Of a stretch of 64,000 nt of DNA, positions 52,916 through 60,767 are shown one piece after another. Every line of letters starts with the position of its first letter. Position 1 is the stretch's first letter. The position numbers and the translations under genes are program-made. The DNA comes from Pseudomonas serboccidentalis (GTDB lineage: Bacteria; Pseudomonadota; Gammaproteobacteria; Pseudomonadales; Pseudomonadaceae), in contig NZ_CP101655.1 of assembly GCF_028830055.1 (NCBI RefSeq), forward strand, positions 2,724,498 through 2,788,497, read 5' to 3'. The notes under the pieces were generated by a model that ran no database searches, had not been told where the DNA came from, and worked only from the letters and a program-made list of their open reading frames with translations.

Positions 52916-53335
52916 ATGCGCTTACCTTCTCGCCTGATCGGCGGTGTACTGGTCGCCACCCTGCTCACTCAACTCACTGCGTGCGGTTCGATTTTCTACC
53001 CGGACCGGCGCGGGCAGATCGATGGCAAGATTGACCCGGCGATTGCCGTGCTCGACGCCGTGGGCCTGCTGTTCTACGTGATTCCCGGACTGATCGCGTT
53101 CGCGGTCGACTTCACCACTGGCGCGATCTATTTCGAACCGGGCCACACAGCGCAGGTCGATCCGGCCAAACTCAAACAAGCTATTGGCCCGGACGGTCAG
53201 GTCGATAACCTCAAGTTGCAGGCTATTCTCGAGACTGAGCTGGGCCGCAACCTGCCACTGGACGACCCACGCCTGATCCAGCACAAGGGCAGCACTCAAC
53301 AACTGGCGATGTTTGGCCTGCAACCAGCAGCATAA
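52916..53335 (+). CDS. YceK/YidQ-family lipoprotein
   Basis: 139 residues from ATG 52916, with AGGAGA upstream. The signal MRLPSRLIGGVLVATLLTQL ends in lipobox LTAC, with GS following. The core ACGSIFYPDRRGQIDGKIDP and a second hydrophobic segment (VGLLFYVIPGLIAFAVDFTTGAIYF) match the YceK/YidQ family, proteins of unknown function. The CDF exporter gene starts 9 bases after its stop. Confidence 0.85.
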   Translation: MRLPSRLIGGVLVATLLTQLTACGSIFYPDRRGQIDGKIDPAIAVLDAVGLLFYVIPGLIAFAVDFTTGAIYFEPGHTAQVDPAKLKQAIGPDGQVDNLKLQAILETELGRNLPLDDPRLIQHKGSTQQLAMFGLQPAA

Positions 53336-53344
53336 GGAAATGAC

Positions 53345-54253
53345 ATGACCACCAGCCCCGAACATGCCCGCCTGCTGCGGCTGGCAACCCGCGCCTCGGT
53401 GGCGGTGGCCTGCACGCTGATCGTCGCCAAAGCCATCGCCTGGTGGCTGAGCGGTTCGGTGAGCATGCTCGCCGGCCTCACCGACTCGGCGCTGGACGGC
53501 GTCACCTCGCTGCTCAATCTGCTGGCGGTGCATTACGCGCTGCGCCCGGCCGATGATGATCACCGTTACGGCCACGGCAAGGCTGAATCGCTGGCGGGCA
53601 TGGCGCAGGCGCTGTTCATCGGTGGTAGTGCGGTGTTGATTGCCTTTCAGGCGTATGAGCGCATCAAGCAACCGGAGCCGCTGGGCGCGCCGTGGCTGAG
53701 CATCGGCGTGATCGTATTCTCCCTGCTGCTGACCGCCGCGCTGCTGACGCTGCAACATCGGGTGATCAAGCAGACCGGCTCCAACGCCGTGCGCGCAGAC
53801 TCCCTGCACTACCGTTCGGACATGCTGCTCAACGGCAGTATTTTACTGGCGCTGATCCTCGCCGGCATGGGCTTTCACCAACTGGACGCGTGGTTCGGCC
53901 TGGGGATTGCCGGGTACATTTTGTGGAGTGCGATCCAGATCGCCCGGGAAAGTTTTTCGGTGCTGATGGATGAAGAGCTGCCAACGGACGTCAGTCAGCA
54001 CATGCTCGAACTGGCCTGCGGTGTACCCGGCGTGCTGGGCGCGCATGATCTGCGCACGCGGATCTCGGGCAATCACTGGTTCGTGCAGTTGCATCTGGAG
54101 TTGCCGGGTGAACTGACCCTGTCAGTCGCTCACGGCATCAGCGATCAGGCAGCGGATGCGATTCACGCCGCCTACCCGCGAGCCGAGGTGCTGGTGCACG
54201 CTGACCCGATAAAAGCAGCTTCAAGCCACGAGCCGCAAGCTTCAAGCTTGTAG
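53345..54253 (+). CDS. Cation diffusion facilitator (FieF/YiiP-like metal exporter)
   Basis: 302 residues with six helices. The transport-site ligands are visible as Asp-x3-Asp in LTDSALDGVTSLLN (helix 2) and His-x3-Asp in LHYRSDMLLNGSIL (helix 5), as in YiiP/FieF. The C-terminal cytoplasmic metal-binding domain is also present (VPGVLGAHDLRTRISG, VQLHLELPGELTLSVAHGIS). Exports Zn, Fe or Cd by proton exchange. The last residues (ASSHEPQASSL) are encoded inside a repeat (54214-54279), so the tail is probably not part of the original protein. Confidence 0.9.
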   Translation: MTTSPEHARLLRLATRASVAVACTLIVAKAIAWWLSGSVSMLAGLTDSALDGVTSLLNLLAVHYALRPADDDHRYGHGKAESLAGMAQALFIGGSAVLIAFQAYERIKQPEPLGAPWLSIGVIVFSLLLTAALLTLQHRVIKQTGSNAVRADSLHYRSDMLLNGSILLALILAGMGFHQLDAWFGLGIAGYILWSAIQIARESFSVLMDEELPTDVSQHMLELACGVPGVLGAHDLRTRISGNHWFVQLHLELPGELTLSVAHGISDQAADAIHAAYPRAEVLVHADPIKAASSHEPQASSL

Positions 54254-54279
54254 CTGGAAACTTGCAGCTCGTAGCTGCT
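54214..54279. repeat. Repeat family D with AGCAGCT/AGCTGCT ends
   Basis: AGCAGCTTCAAGCCACGAGC at one end and GCTCGTAGCTGCT at the other, with internal AAGCTTCAAGCTTG. It overlaps the end of the metal exporter gene and may stop the convergent transcripts. Confidence 0.65.
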
Positions 54280-54280
54280 C

Positions 54281-55315
54281 TTACTGGACCTGATAACCGC
54301 GACTGCTCAGGCAATTGCCCTGAGCCTGACGGTAGGCCTGCACCACTTCGGGCGCTGGTTGATACGTCGCGGTACGCGGATCGAAACCGCTTTGCTGCAC
54401 CGCGTATTGGTAGCACTGGTAACCGTCCTGCTGGACCTGTTCCGGTGACTGACCGTTGGCCGGGTAGGCCTCGACGTCATAGCCCTGGGATTGCGGCTGC
54501 GGCGGTTGCTGCACCGGTGGTTCGACCACCACGTAATCCTGGGTGGCTTCCTGATACGCATAGTAGGAACCGGCAGCGAGGAACAGCAGCGCACCGCCGA
54601 TCCACACTTCACGGGCGTAGTCCGGCAGATACTGAATACGGATGCCCCTTGGCGGCTGCACGACGATGTAGCGCGGCCCTTGCGGGCGATACCAGTAGCC
54701 GCCGGAGAAGAAATAATCCTGACCTCGATACGGCACGCGGTATTCGCGATCCGGGAACCGGTCGATCACATGCCCCGGGCGGTATTGCGGGCCTGGGCCC
54801 CAACCGTTGCCATGTCCGTCCGGGCGACCCGGCCAGCGATTGTCATTGGGCCGGTTACCGGTTTGCCATTGCTGGTTGTGGTAACCATTCTGCGGACGCT
54901 CGTCGCGGTAGTAACCCTGACGCGGCTCCTGGGTCTGACGCACGGTGTCGGGCCGTGGCTGGATCGGCAGGTTGTTCGTCGGTGGCGCCTGATGAACCGG
55001 AGCTGGCGGGTTGGGCGTGCGGTTCTGGTTCTGCCATTGACCGTTATTATTGCGTTGCTGGCCGTTGTGTTCGAACTGGCGGCTGTTGTCGCCACGAATG
55101 ATCTCGTTGTTCTGCGGCCGCGGCTGATTTTGCGGCGGCGGATTGTTCTGCCCGTGGGGCTGACGCTCGCCGCCACGCCCCTGATTACCCTGATGTTCAC
55201 CACCGTGCCCGTTATTGTCGGGGCCACGATTCTGTGGCTCGTCGGCAAGCGCTTGCGCACTGACGCTCACACACAGCAAACCAACACCGGCCAGACGCCA
55301 GATGCGCGACTTCAT
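54281..55315 (-). CDS. Exported DUF6515-like protein, Gln/Asn/Pro-rich
   Basis: 344 residues from ATG 55315 (GTGAGGA upstream; four-codon longer start less likely). Signal peptide MKSRIWRLAGVGLLCVSVSA with cleavage after QALA. The first 170 residues are low complexity rich in N, Q, P, R, G (repeats of PQNQPRPQNN type). The second part has REYRVPYRGQDYFFSGGYWY and the conserved block VVQPPRGIRIQYLPDYA, then one hydrophobic segment (IGGALLFLAAGSYYAY). It resembles DUF6515-type envelope proteins of unknown function. Confidence 0.8.
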   Translation of the reverse strand: MKSRIWRLAGVGLLCVSVSAQALADEPQNRGPDNNGHGGEHQGNQGRGGERQPHGQNNPPPQNQPRPQNNEIIRGDNSRQFEHNGQQRNNNGQWQNQNRTPNPPAPVHQAPPTNNLPIQPRPDTVRQTQEPRQGYYRDERPQNGYHNQQWQTGNRPNDNRWPGRPDGHGNGWGPGPQYRPGHVIDRFPDREYRVPYRGQDYFFSGGYWYRPQGPRYIVVQPPRGIRIQYLPDYAREVWIGGALLFLAAGSYYAYQEATQDYVVVEPPVQQPPQPQSQGYDVEAYPANGQSPEQVQQDGYQCYQYAVQQSGFDPRTATYQPAPEVVQAYRQAQGNCLSSRGYQVQ

Positions 55316-55454
55316 GCTTTTCCTCACTGCGGGTAGTAAGAGGGCTTGTAACTAAGACCGGGAATACACACACCGGGTTCTGCGACAGGTTATCAGTCAC
55401 GAAACTTATTTATTGAGGATGGCCGTGCGCCAAGGCACAAAAATCGCAAGCAAG

Positions 55455-55480
55455 AAAAAAGGGAGACCCGTCGGCCTCCC
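55455..55480 (-). terminator. Orphan rho-independent terminator facing an unannotated minus-strand transcript
   Basis: GGGAG-ACCCGTCGGC-CTCCC hairpin (55461-55480) with six A before it on the plus strand, so on the minus strand it is followed by a T run. No recognised minus-strand gene lies upstream of it up to the divergent Lrp-type gene. The 456-base gap 55316-55771 may hold a small RNA or a short peptide gene; a 40-codon open stretch ends at 55528 (minus strand). Confidence 0.6.
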
Positions 55481-55771
55481 TTCTAGAGAACTTCGTCCTG
55501 GCTCGACGCTTTTGACGTCGGCTCACCTCACGCCGTCTTCTGGACAGTGTGCAGCTCGGGGGCCGGCACATCCCCGGTGGGGGTGGCGGCCGCGGCGGGC
55601 CTGATTGGGCGGGCCGCAGTGGACTGTGTTACCGAGCAGTGATTCTGGTGATAAGAATAGGCCGGGAGCTGCGGCAGAGGATTGCGAAGATTGCTCAAAT
55701 AAACACCACTTGCGCAATTTTTAACCCTGGATAGATAATCCGCCGCAATAGTTACAAACAAGGACAGATTC

Positions 55772-56251
55772 ATGAGCAAACTCGACCGTTACGACCTGAG
55801 TATTTTGGCTGAATTGCAGCGCGACGCCCGCATCTCCAACCAGGAACTGGCCGAGCGCATCGGTCTGTCGCCCTCGCCCTGCTCGCGCCGGGTCAAGCAA
55901 CTGGAGGACGACGGCTACATCTCACGCCAGGTCGCGCTGCTCGATCGCAAGATGCTCGGCCTGAGCCTGACCGCCTACGTGCTAATCGGCATGGACCGGC
56001 ACACGCCGGAACGTTTCGAAAACTTCGAAGCGGCGATCCGTACCTTGCCACAGGTACTGGAATGCAGCCTGGTGACCGGCGTCGATGCCGACTATCAGTT
56101 GAAAGTGGTGGTGCCGGACATGGACCATTATCAGAAGCTGCTGCTGGGGCATTTGACCCGGATTGAAGGGGTGACCAGCGTGCGTTCGAGTTTTGTGCTG
56201 AACCAGGTGCTCAACAGCACTGAATTGCCGCTGACGCATCTGCGCAGCTGA
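55772..56251 (+). CDS. Lrp/AsnC-family transcriptional regulator
   Basis: 159 residues. Winged HTH DRYDLSILAELQRDARISNQ and ELAERIGLSPSPCSRRVKQL, then the RAM effector domain (PQVLECSLVTGVDADYQLKV). The wording SPSPCSRRVKQLEDDGYI fits the subgroup near the amino acid degradation regulators (BkdR/MdeR/PutR-like). The ribosome site GGACA is 7 bases upstream. Target unknown; the orphan terminator region upstream may be related. Confidence 0.9.
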   Translation: MSKLDRYDLSILAELQRDARISNQELAERIGLSPSPCSRRVKQLEDDGYISRQVALLDRKMLGLSLTAYVLIGMDRHTPERFENFEAAIRTLPQVLECSLVTGVDADYQLKVVVPDMDHYQKLLLGHLTRIEGVTSVRSSFVLNQVLNSTELPLTHLRS

Positions 56252-56256
56252 AACCG

Positions 56257-56321
56257 CCTTCGCGAGCAGGCTCGCCCACAGGGGAATGCATTTCAAATGT
56301 GTGCGAGCCTGCTCGCGAAGG
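56257..56321. repeat. REP inverted pair, family B
   Basis: Arms CCTTCGCGAGCAGGCTCG and GCGAGCCTGCTCGCGAAGG around a 23-base spacer, directly after the Lrp-type gene. Confidence 0.9.
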
Positions 56322-56436
56322 GGCCGGCACAGGCGACCAATGACTGCGGCACACCGACGCAGATCAATGCCCCGCCTCGCGCCCTTGACGTATACTCGCC
56401 GCGCCCTTTTTGCCCCCTGCGCGCCGGAGATGCCCG

Positions 56437-56646
56437 ATGGATCCTGCAGTATTCGAAGAGTGGATGATGACTGGCCTGGTCAGCATCCTGATCATTTTCA
56501 TGGGTTTCATCGTCTGGGATCTGGCGAAGAAATCCAAGGCTGGGCGCTTCGGCTCGTTCATTCTGTTCTTCGTACTGGGCCTGGGCGTGGCCGCGTTCAT
56601 CATCAAGAGTGTGGTGATCGGCCTGATCGAATCCGGCGTTCTATAA
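56437..56646 (+). CDS. Small DUF2788 membrane protein
   Basis: 69 residues from ATG 56437 with GGAGAT upstream. Two transmembrane helices are visible ([18 protein letters not shown] and [19 protein letters not shown]). The family is DUF2788, common in Pseudomonas and of unknown function. Its stop overlaps the end of the convergent rluE by six bases. Confidence 0.85.
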   Translation: MDPAVFEEWMMTGLVSILIIFMGFIVWDLAKKSKAGRFGSFILFFVLGLGVAAFIIKSVVIGLIESGVL

Positions 56647-57276
56647 GCGCGCCGGCACTTCTTTCCATTGACCCTGATCGAGCCCTTCGATCGTCCAGTC
56701 GCCAATCCTCACCCGCACCAGCCGCAACGTCGGCAGCCCGACCGCGGCGGTCATCCGCCGTACCTGACGATTGCGCCCTTCGCGGATCACCAGTTCCAAC
56801 CATGAAGTCGGTATCGTCGCGCGAAAGCGTACCGGTGGATTGCGCGGCCACAACTCGGGTTCATCCAGTTGCCGCGCTTCGGCAGGCAGGGTCATGCCGT
56901 CGTTCAACTCAACGCCGTCACGCAAACGCTGCAATTGCTCGGTCGTGGGCACGCCTTCGACCTGCACCCAGTAGGTCTTTGCCAGTTTGTGTTTCGGATC
57001 GGCGATGCGCGCCTGCAACTGGCCGTCGTTGGTCAGCAGCAATAGACCTTCACTGTCGCGATCCAAGCGTCCGGCCGGGTAAATCCCGGGAATGTCGATG
57101 AAATCCTTGAGCGTCGCCCGCCCGCCTTCGTCGCTGAATTGCGTCAGCACATCGAACGGTTTGTTGAACAGGATCAGCTTCGGCTCGGCCGGCGGCGCCT
57201 TGGCGACACGGCGTGGAGCTGAGGAGGATGGCTTCGCACCGGGACGGCGGGAAGGAGGACGCGGGGGACGGGACAT
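56641..57276 (-). CDS. rluE: 23S rRNA pseudouridine synthase, RluE type
   Basis: 211 residues. A basic low-complexity N-terminus ([17 protein letters not shown]) leads to the RsuA-type core without an S4 domain. Catalytic Asp is in [19 protein letters not shown]; also [13 protein letters not shown] and [20 protein letters not shown] are conserved. RluE makes pseudouridine 2457 in 23S rRNA. Single gene. Confidence 0.9.
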   Translation of the reverse strand: MSRPPRPPSRRPGAKPSSSAPRRVAKAPPAEPKLILFNKPFDVLTQFSDEGGRATLKDFIDIPGIYPAGRLDRDSEGLLLLTNDGQLQARIADPKHKLAKTYWVQVEGVPTTEQLQRLRDGVELNDGMTLPAEARQLDEPELWPRNPPVRFRATIPTSWLELVIREGRNRQVRRMTAAVGLPTLRLVRVRIGDWTIEGLDQGQWKEVPARL

Positions 57277-57348
57277 GGCGAAAAGAACATCTAACGGTCA
57301 GGGCTGCTAATGCTAGTGCCCCGACCGCCAAATGACCACGACTAACCG

Positions 57349-58812
57349 TTAACGGAACGGCGGCTCGTCGAAGCTGCGCAGTTTGCGCGAGTGTAGCGAG
57401 TTGAGTTCAGTGCGCAGCAGATCCACCGCTTCGATGCCGATCTTCAAGTGCTGGCTGACTGCACGCTCGTAGAACGCGTTGGCCGAACCCGGCAGCTTGA
57501 TTTCACTGTGCAGCGGTTTGTCCGAGACGCACAGCAACGTGCCATACGGCACCCGCAAGCGATAACCCTGGGCGGCGATGGTGCCGCTTTCCATGTCCAC
57601 GGCCACGGCGCGGGACAGGTTGATCAACGGACGCTCCTGGGCCCAGCGCAGTTCCCAGTTGCGATCGTCGTAGGTCAGCACGGTGCCGGTGCGCAGGCGT
57701 TTTTTCAGCTCTTCGCCTTTTTCCCCAGTGATATTGGCGGCCGCTTGTTGCAGCGCCAGCTGCACCTCGGCCAGCGCCGGGATCGGAATGTTCGGCGGCA
57801 CCACGCGGTCGAGAATCCCGTCGCGACGCATGTAGGCGTGAGCCAGCACGTAATCACCAATGGTCTGCGACTGACGCAGGCCGCCGCAGTGGCCGATCAT
57901 CAGCCAGCAATGCGGACGCAGCACCGCCAGGTGGTCGGTGATGTTCTTGGCGTTGGACGGGCCGACACCAATGTTGACCAGGGTCACACCATGGCCGTCG
58001 CTGGCGATCAGGTGATAGGCCGGCATCTGGTAGCGGTGCCAGACCACGCCCGCGGCAATCGCCGAGGCTTCGCCGTGATCCATGCTCTTCTCGATGATCA
58101 CGTTGCCCGGCAGGACCATGCGCACGAAACGCGGGTCTTTGCGCAGTTGTTCCAGGCCATGGACGATGAACTGATCGACGTAGCGGTGATAGTTGGTCAG
58201 CAGGATCCACGGCTGCACATGGCGCCAGTCGCTGCCGGTGTAATGCACCAGACGGCGCAGGGAAAAGTCGACCCGCGCAGCGTCGAACAGTGCCAGTGGC
58301 AGCGGATCGGTGTTTTCCCAGTCGTAGAGACCGTCGGCGATGCCATCGGTGGCGGCGGACAGGTCGGTACTCGGGAACACCCGCGCCAGCACCGCAGCGG
58401 TGACGCCGGAGCCGGCCAGTTCATCGCCCTGCTCGACCACGTACGGGTACGGAATGTTCTGCTGGCTGACGCCGACTTCCACGGTCACGGTGAAGTCGTG
58501 CATCAACGGTACCAGCTGTTCCAGCAGGTATTTGCGGAACGCCTTGGGGTGGGTGACGGTGACGCTGTAGGTGCCCGGCAGTTGCACCTTGGCGTAGGCG
58601 CGGGTGGTCTGCGGGACTTCGCCCTGGCACAGGTAGGTCAGACGCAGTTCGGGATAACGAAACAGAGCACGCTGTTCGGCGTCAGGCTCGACGCGATCCT
58701 TGAGGTAACGCTTGAGCGCCGAGTTCAGCGCAGTGGTGGCCCGCTCATGCAGCTCGGCCAGACGGTCCACGGCTTGTTCGGCGGTTTGAACGACAATAAA
58801 CGCTTCGGTCAC
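57349..58812 (-). CDS. amn: AMP nucleosidase
   Basis: 487 residues from GTG 58812 (AGGAAG six bases upstream), close to the 484 of E. coli Amn; an ATG 12 codons earlier is less likely. The N-terminal Amn domain covers about 1-180 and the C-terminal nucleosidase domain the rest, with HGVTLVNIGVGPSNAKNITD, MIGHCGGLRQSQTIGDYVLA and AVDMESGTIAAQGYRLRVPY (catalytic acid region). It cleaves AMP to adenine and ribose 5-phosphate and helps to control cellular AMP. Confidence 0.95.
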   Translation of the reverse strand: MTEAFIVVQTAEQAVDRLAELHERATTALNSALKRYLKDRVEPDAEQRALFRYPELRLTYLCQGEVPQTTRAYAKVQLPGTYSVTVTHPKAFRKYLLEQLVPLMHDFTVTVEVGVSQQNIPYPYVVEQGDELAGSGVTAAVLARVFPSTDLSAATDGIADGLYDWENTDPLPLALFDAARVDFSLRRLVHYTGSDWRHVQPWILLTNYHRYVDQFIVHGLEQLRKDPRFVRMVLPGNVIIEKSMDHGEASAIAAGVVWHRYQMPAYHLIASDGHGVTLVNIGVGPSNAKNITDHLAVLRPHCWLMIGHCGGLRQSQTIGDYVLAHAYMRRDGILDRVVPPNIPIPALAEVQLALQQAAANITGEKGEELKKRLRTGTVLTYDDRNWELRWAQERPLINLSRAVAVDMESGTIAAQGYRLRVPYGTLLCVSDKPLHSEIKLPGSANAFYERAVSQHLKIGIEAVDLLRTELNSLHSRKLRSFDEPPFR

Positions 58813-58920
58813 GATCAGCTTCCTGTGTTCTGACTTGCAGAGCTTCATCTTGCCTGCATCGTGGTCTCACGGGAACAGTGGCATGTTGGCAACCGCACAA
58901 TATATGGGTCACCTACGATC

Positions 58921-59005
58921 CCTGTGGGAGCTGCCGAAGGCTGCGATCTTTTGATCTTATAAACAGCAAGATCAAAAGATCGCAGCCTTCGGCAGCTCCT
59001 ACAGG
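58921..59005. repeat. REP inverted pair, family A
   Basis: Arms CCTGTGGGAGCTGCCGAAGG and facing complement, between amn and aidB. Confidence 0.9.
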
Positions 59006-59020
59006 TGATTTTGTATGAGG

Positions 59021-60670
59021 TCAGAACCCTTGCGGAGTCGAGCGCGCAACGATGGCTTCGACGTCCAGCCCACGCGGCAACGCGCCATAGACGCGACCGC
59101 CGCCGCTCAGCCGACTGGCAATGAAAGCATCACTGACCGCCGAATTCCCCGCCTCCAGCAACAACTTGGCCTGCAGCCCCAGCGCAATATCTTCAGTCAA
59201 CTGCCGCGCGCGGTACTGGATATCGCTGGTGTCCTTGAACTGCGCCTGCAACTGCTGGATGTGCGCCGCCAGACGCTTGTCGCCATGGCCGTCGCCCAAC
59301 TCGCTGAACAGCACATCGAGCACACCCGGCTCTTTGGACAGCGCGCGCAACACGTCCAGGCACTGCACGTTGCCCGAGCCTTCCCACGTCGAGTTGACCG
59401 GCGCTTCGCGGTACAGCCGCGGCAGAATGCTCTCTTCGACATACCCTGCGCCGCCCATGCATTCGGCGGCTTCGTTGATCATGGCCGGTGCGCGCTTGCA
59501 GATCCAGTACTTGCCCACCGCTGTCACCAACCGGGCGAATTGCGCCTCGTGGCGATCATCCAGATGATCCAGCGCCTGGCCCATGCGCAGGCTCAAGGCC
59601 AGCGCGGCTTCGCTTTCCAGAGCGAGGTCGGCCAGCACGTTCTGCATCAACGGTTGCTCGCTGAGCAGTTTGCCGCCGACCTTGCGGTGCGCGCAGTGGT
59701 GGCTGGCCTGGGTCAGCGCCTGACGCATCAGCGAGCTGGACCCGACCATGCAGTCGAAACGGGTCATCGCCACCATCTCGATGATGGTCGGCACCCCGCG
59801 CCCTTCTTCGCCGACCATCCACGCCAGGGCACCTCGAAACTCCACTTCACTGGAAGCGTTGGACTGGTTGCCAAGTTTGTTTTTCAAACGTTGTATGTAG
59901 AACTGGTTGCGCGTGTCGTCGGGACGATGGCGTGGCAGCAGGAAGCAGGTCAGGCCCTTGTCGGTCTGCGCCAGCGTGAGGAACGCATCGCACATCGGTG
60001 CCGAGCAGAACCACTTGTGCCCGACCAGTTCATACGCCTGGCCCGGGCCACTGGCGCCGACCGGATAAGCCTTGGTGGTGTTGGCCCGCACGTCGGTGCC
60101 GCCCTGTTTTTCGGTCATCGCCATGCCGATGGTCACACCGGCCTTGTGCGCCATACCAACATTGCGCGGATCATATTCGGTGGCGAGGATTTTCGGCAGC
60201 CACAGCTCGGCCAGATCCGGCTGCAAACGCAGCGCCGGCACGCTGGCGAAGGTCATGGTCAACGGGCAACCGCTGCCCGCCTCGGCCTGGCTGTGCAGAT
60301 AGCTCATTGAGGCGCGGGCGACGTGCGCGCCATCCTGCGGGTGAGTCCAGGGTGACGAGGTCAGGCCGTGTTCGATCGCGGTGCGCATCAGCTCGTGATA
60401 GGCCGGATGAAACTCCACCAGATCGATGCGATGGCCGTAGCGATCATGGCTGACGAACAGCGGTTTGTTCTGATTGGCGAGGAACCCCGCTTCCATCAAC
60501 GGACCGCCGGCCAGCGCGCCGTAGGCATCGATCCGCGACTCGGCCCAACCGGCGCCGAAACGGCGCGACCACTCCTGCAGCGGCAGATCGATGCGGTACA
60601 GGTTGGCACCATCCAGCGACGGCGGCTGATTGGTGACTTCGTGGGTTTCGGCGAACTGATGCAGGTTCAT
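59021..60670 (-). CDS. aidB: AidB-like acyl-CoA dehydrogenase family protein
   Basis: 549 residues from ATG 60670 with AAAGGAG upstream. ACAD-type fold with four domains. Conserved AidB parts: NQPPSLDGANLY, DLVEFHPAYHELM, AMTEKQGGTDVRANTTKAYP, KWFCSAPMCDAFLTLAQT, MINEAAECMGGAGYVEES and LYREAPVNSTWEGSGNV. AidB binds DNA and FAD and is linked to the adaptive response to alkylation in E. coli. Single gene in this context, without an Ada gene nearby. Confidence 0.9.
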   Translation of the reverse strand: MNLHQFAETHEVTNQPPSLDGANLYRIDLPLQEWSRRFGAGWAESRIDAYGALAGGPLMEAGFLANQNKPLFVSHDRYGHRIDLVEFHPAYHELMRTAIEHGLTSSPWTHPQDGAHVARASMSYLHSQAEAGSGCPLTMTFASVPALRLQPDLAELWLPKILATEYDPRNVGMAHKAGVTIGMAMTEKQGGTDVRANTTKAYPVGASGPGQAYELVGHKWFCSAPMCDAFLTLAQTDKGLTCFLLPRHRPDDTRNQFYIQRLKNKLGNQSNASSEVEFRGALAWMVGEEGRGVPTIIEMVAMTRFDCMVGSSSLMRQALTQASHHCAHRKVGGKLLSEQPLMQNVLADLALESEAALALSLRMGQALDHLDDRHEAQFARLVTAVGKYWICKRAPAMINEAAECMGGAGYVEESILPRLYREAPVNSTWEGSGNVQCLDVLRALSKEPGVLDVLFSELGDGHGDKRLAAHIQQLQAQFKDTSDIQYRARQLTEDIALGLQAKLLLEAGNSAVSDAFIASRLSGGGRVYGALPRGLDVEAIVARSTPQGF

Positions 60671-60767
60671 GACGGGGCTCCTTTGGTCAGCCAAGGGATT
60701 CAGTTAAGCACCGGCCCGTGGCTGATCAAAGTGTCATATACGCCGAACTGTCGGCGCTTTCACCCTA

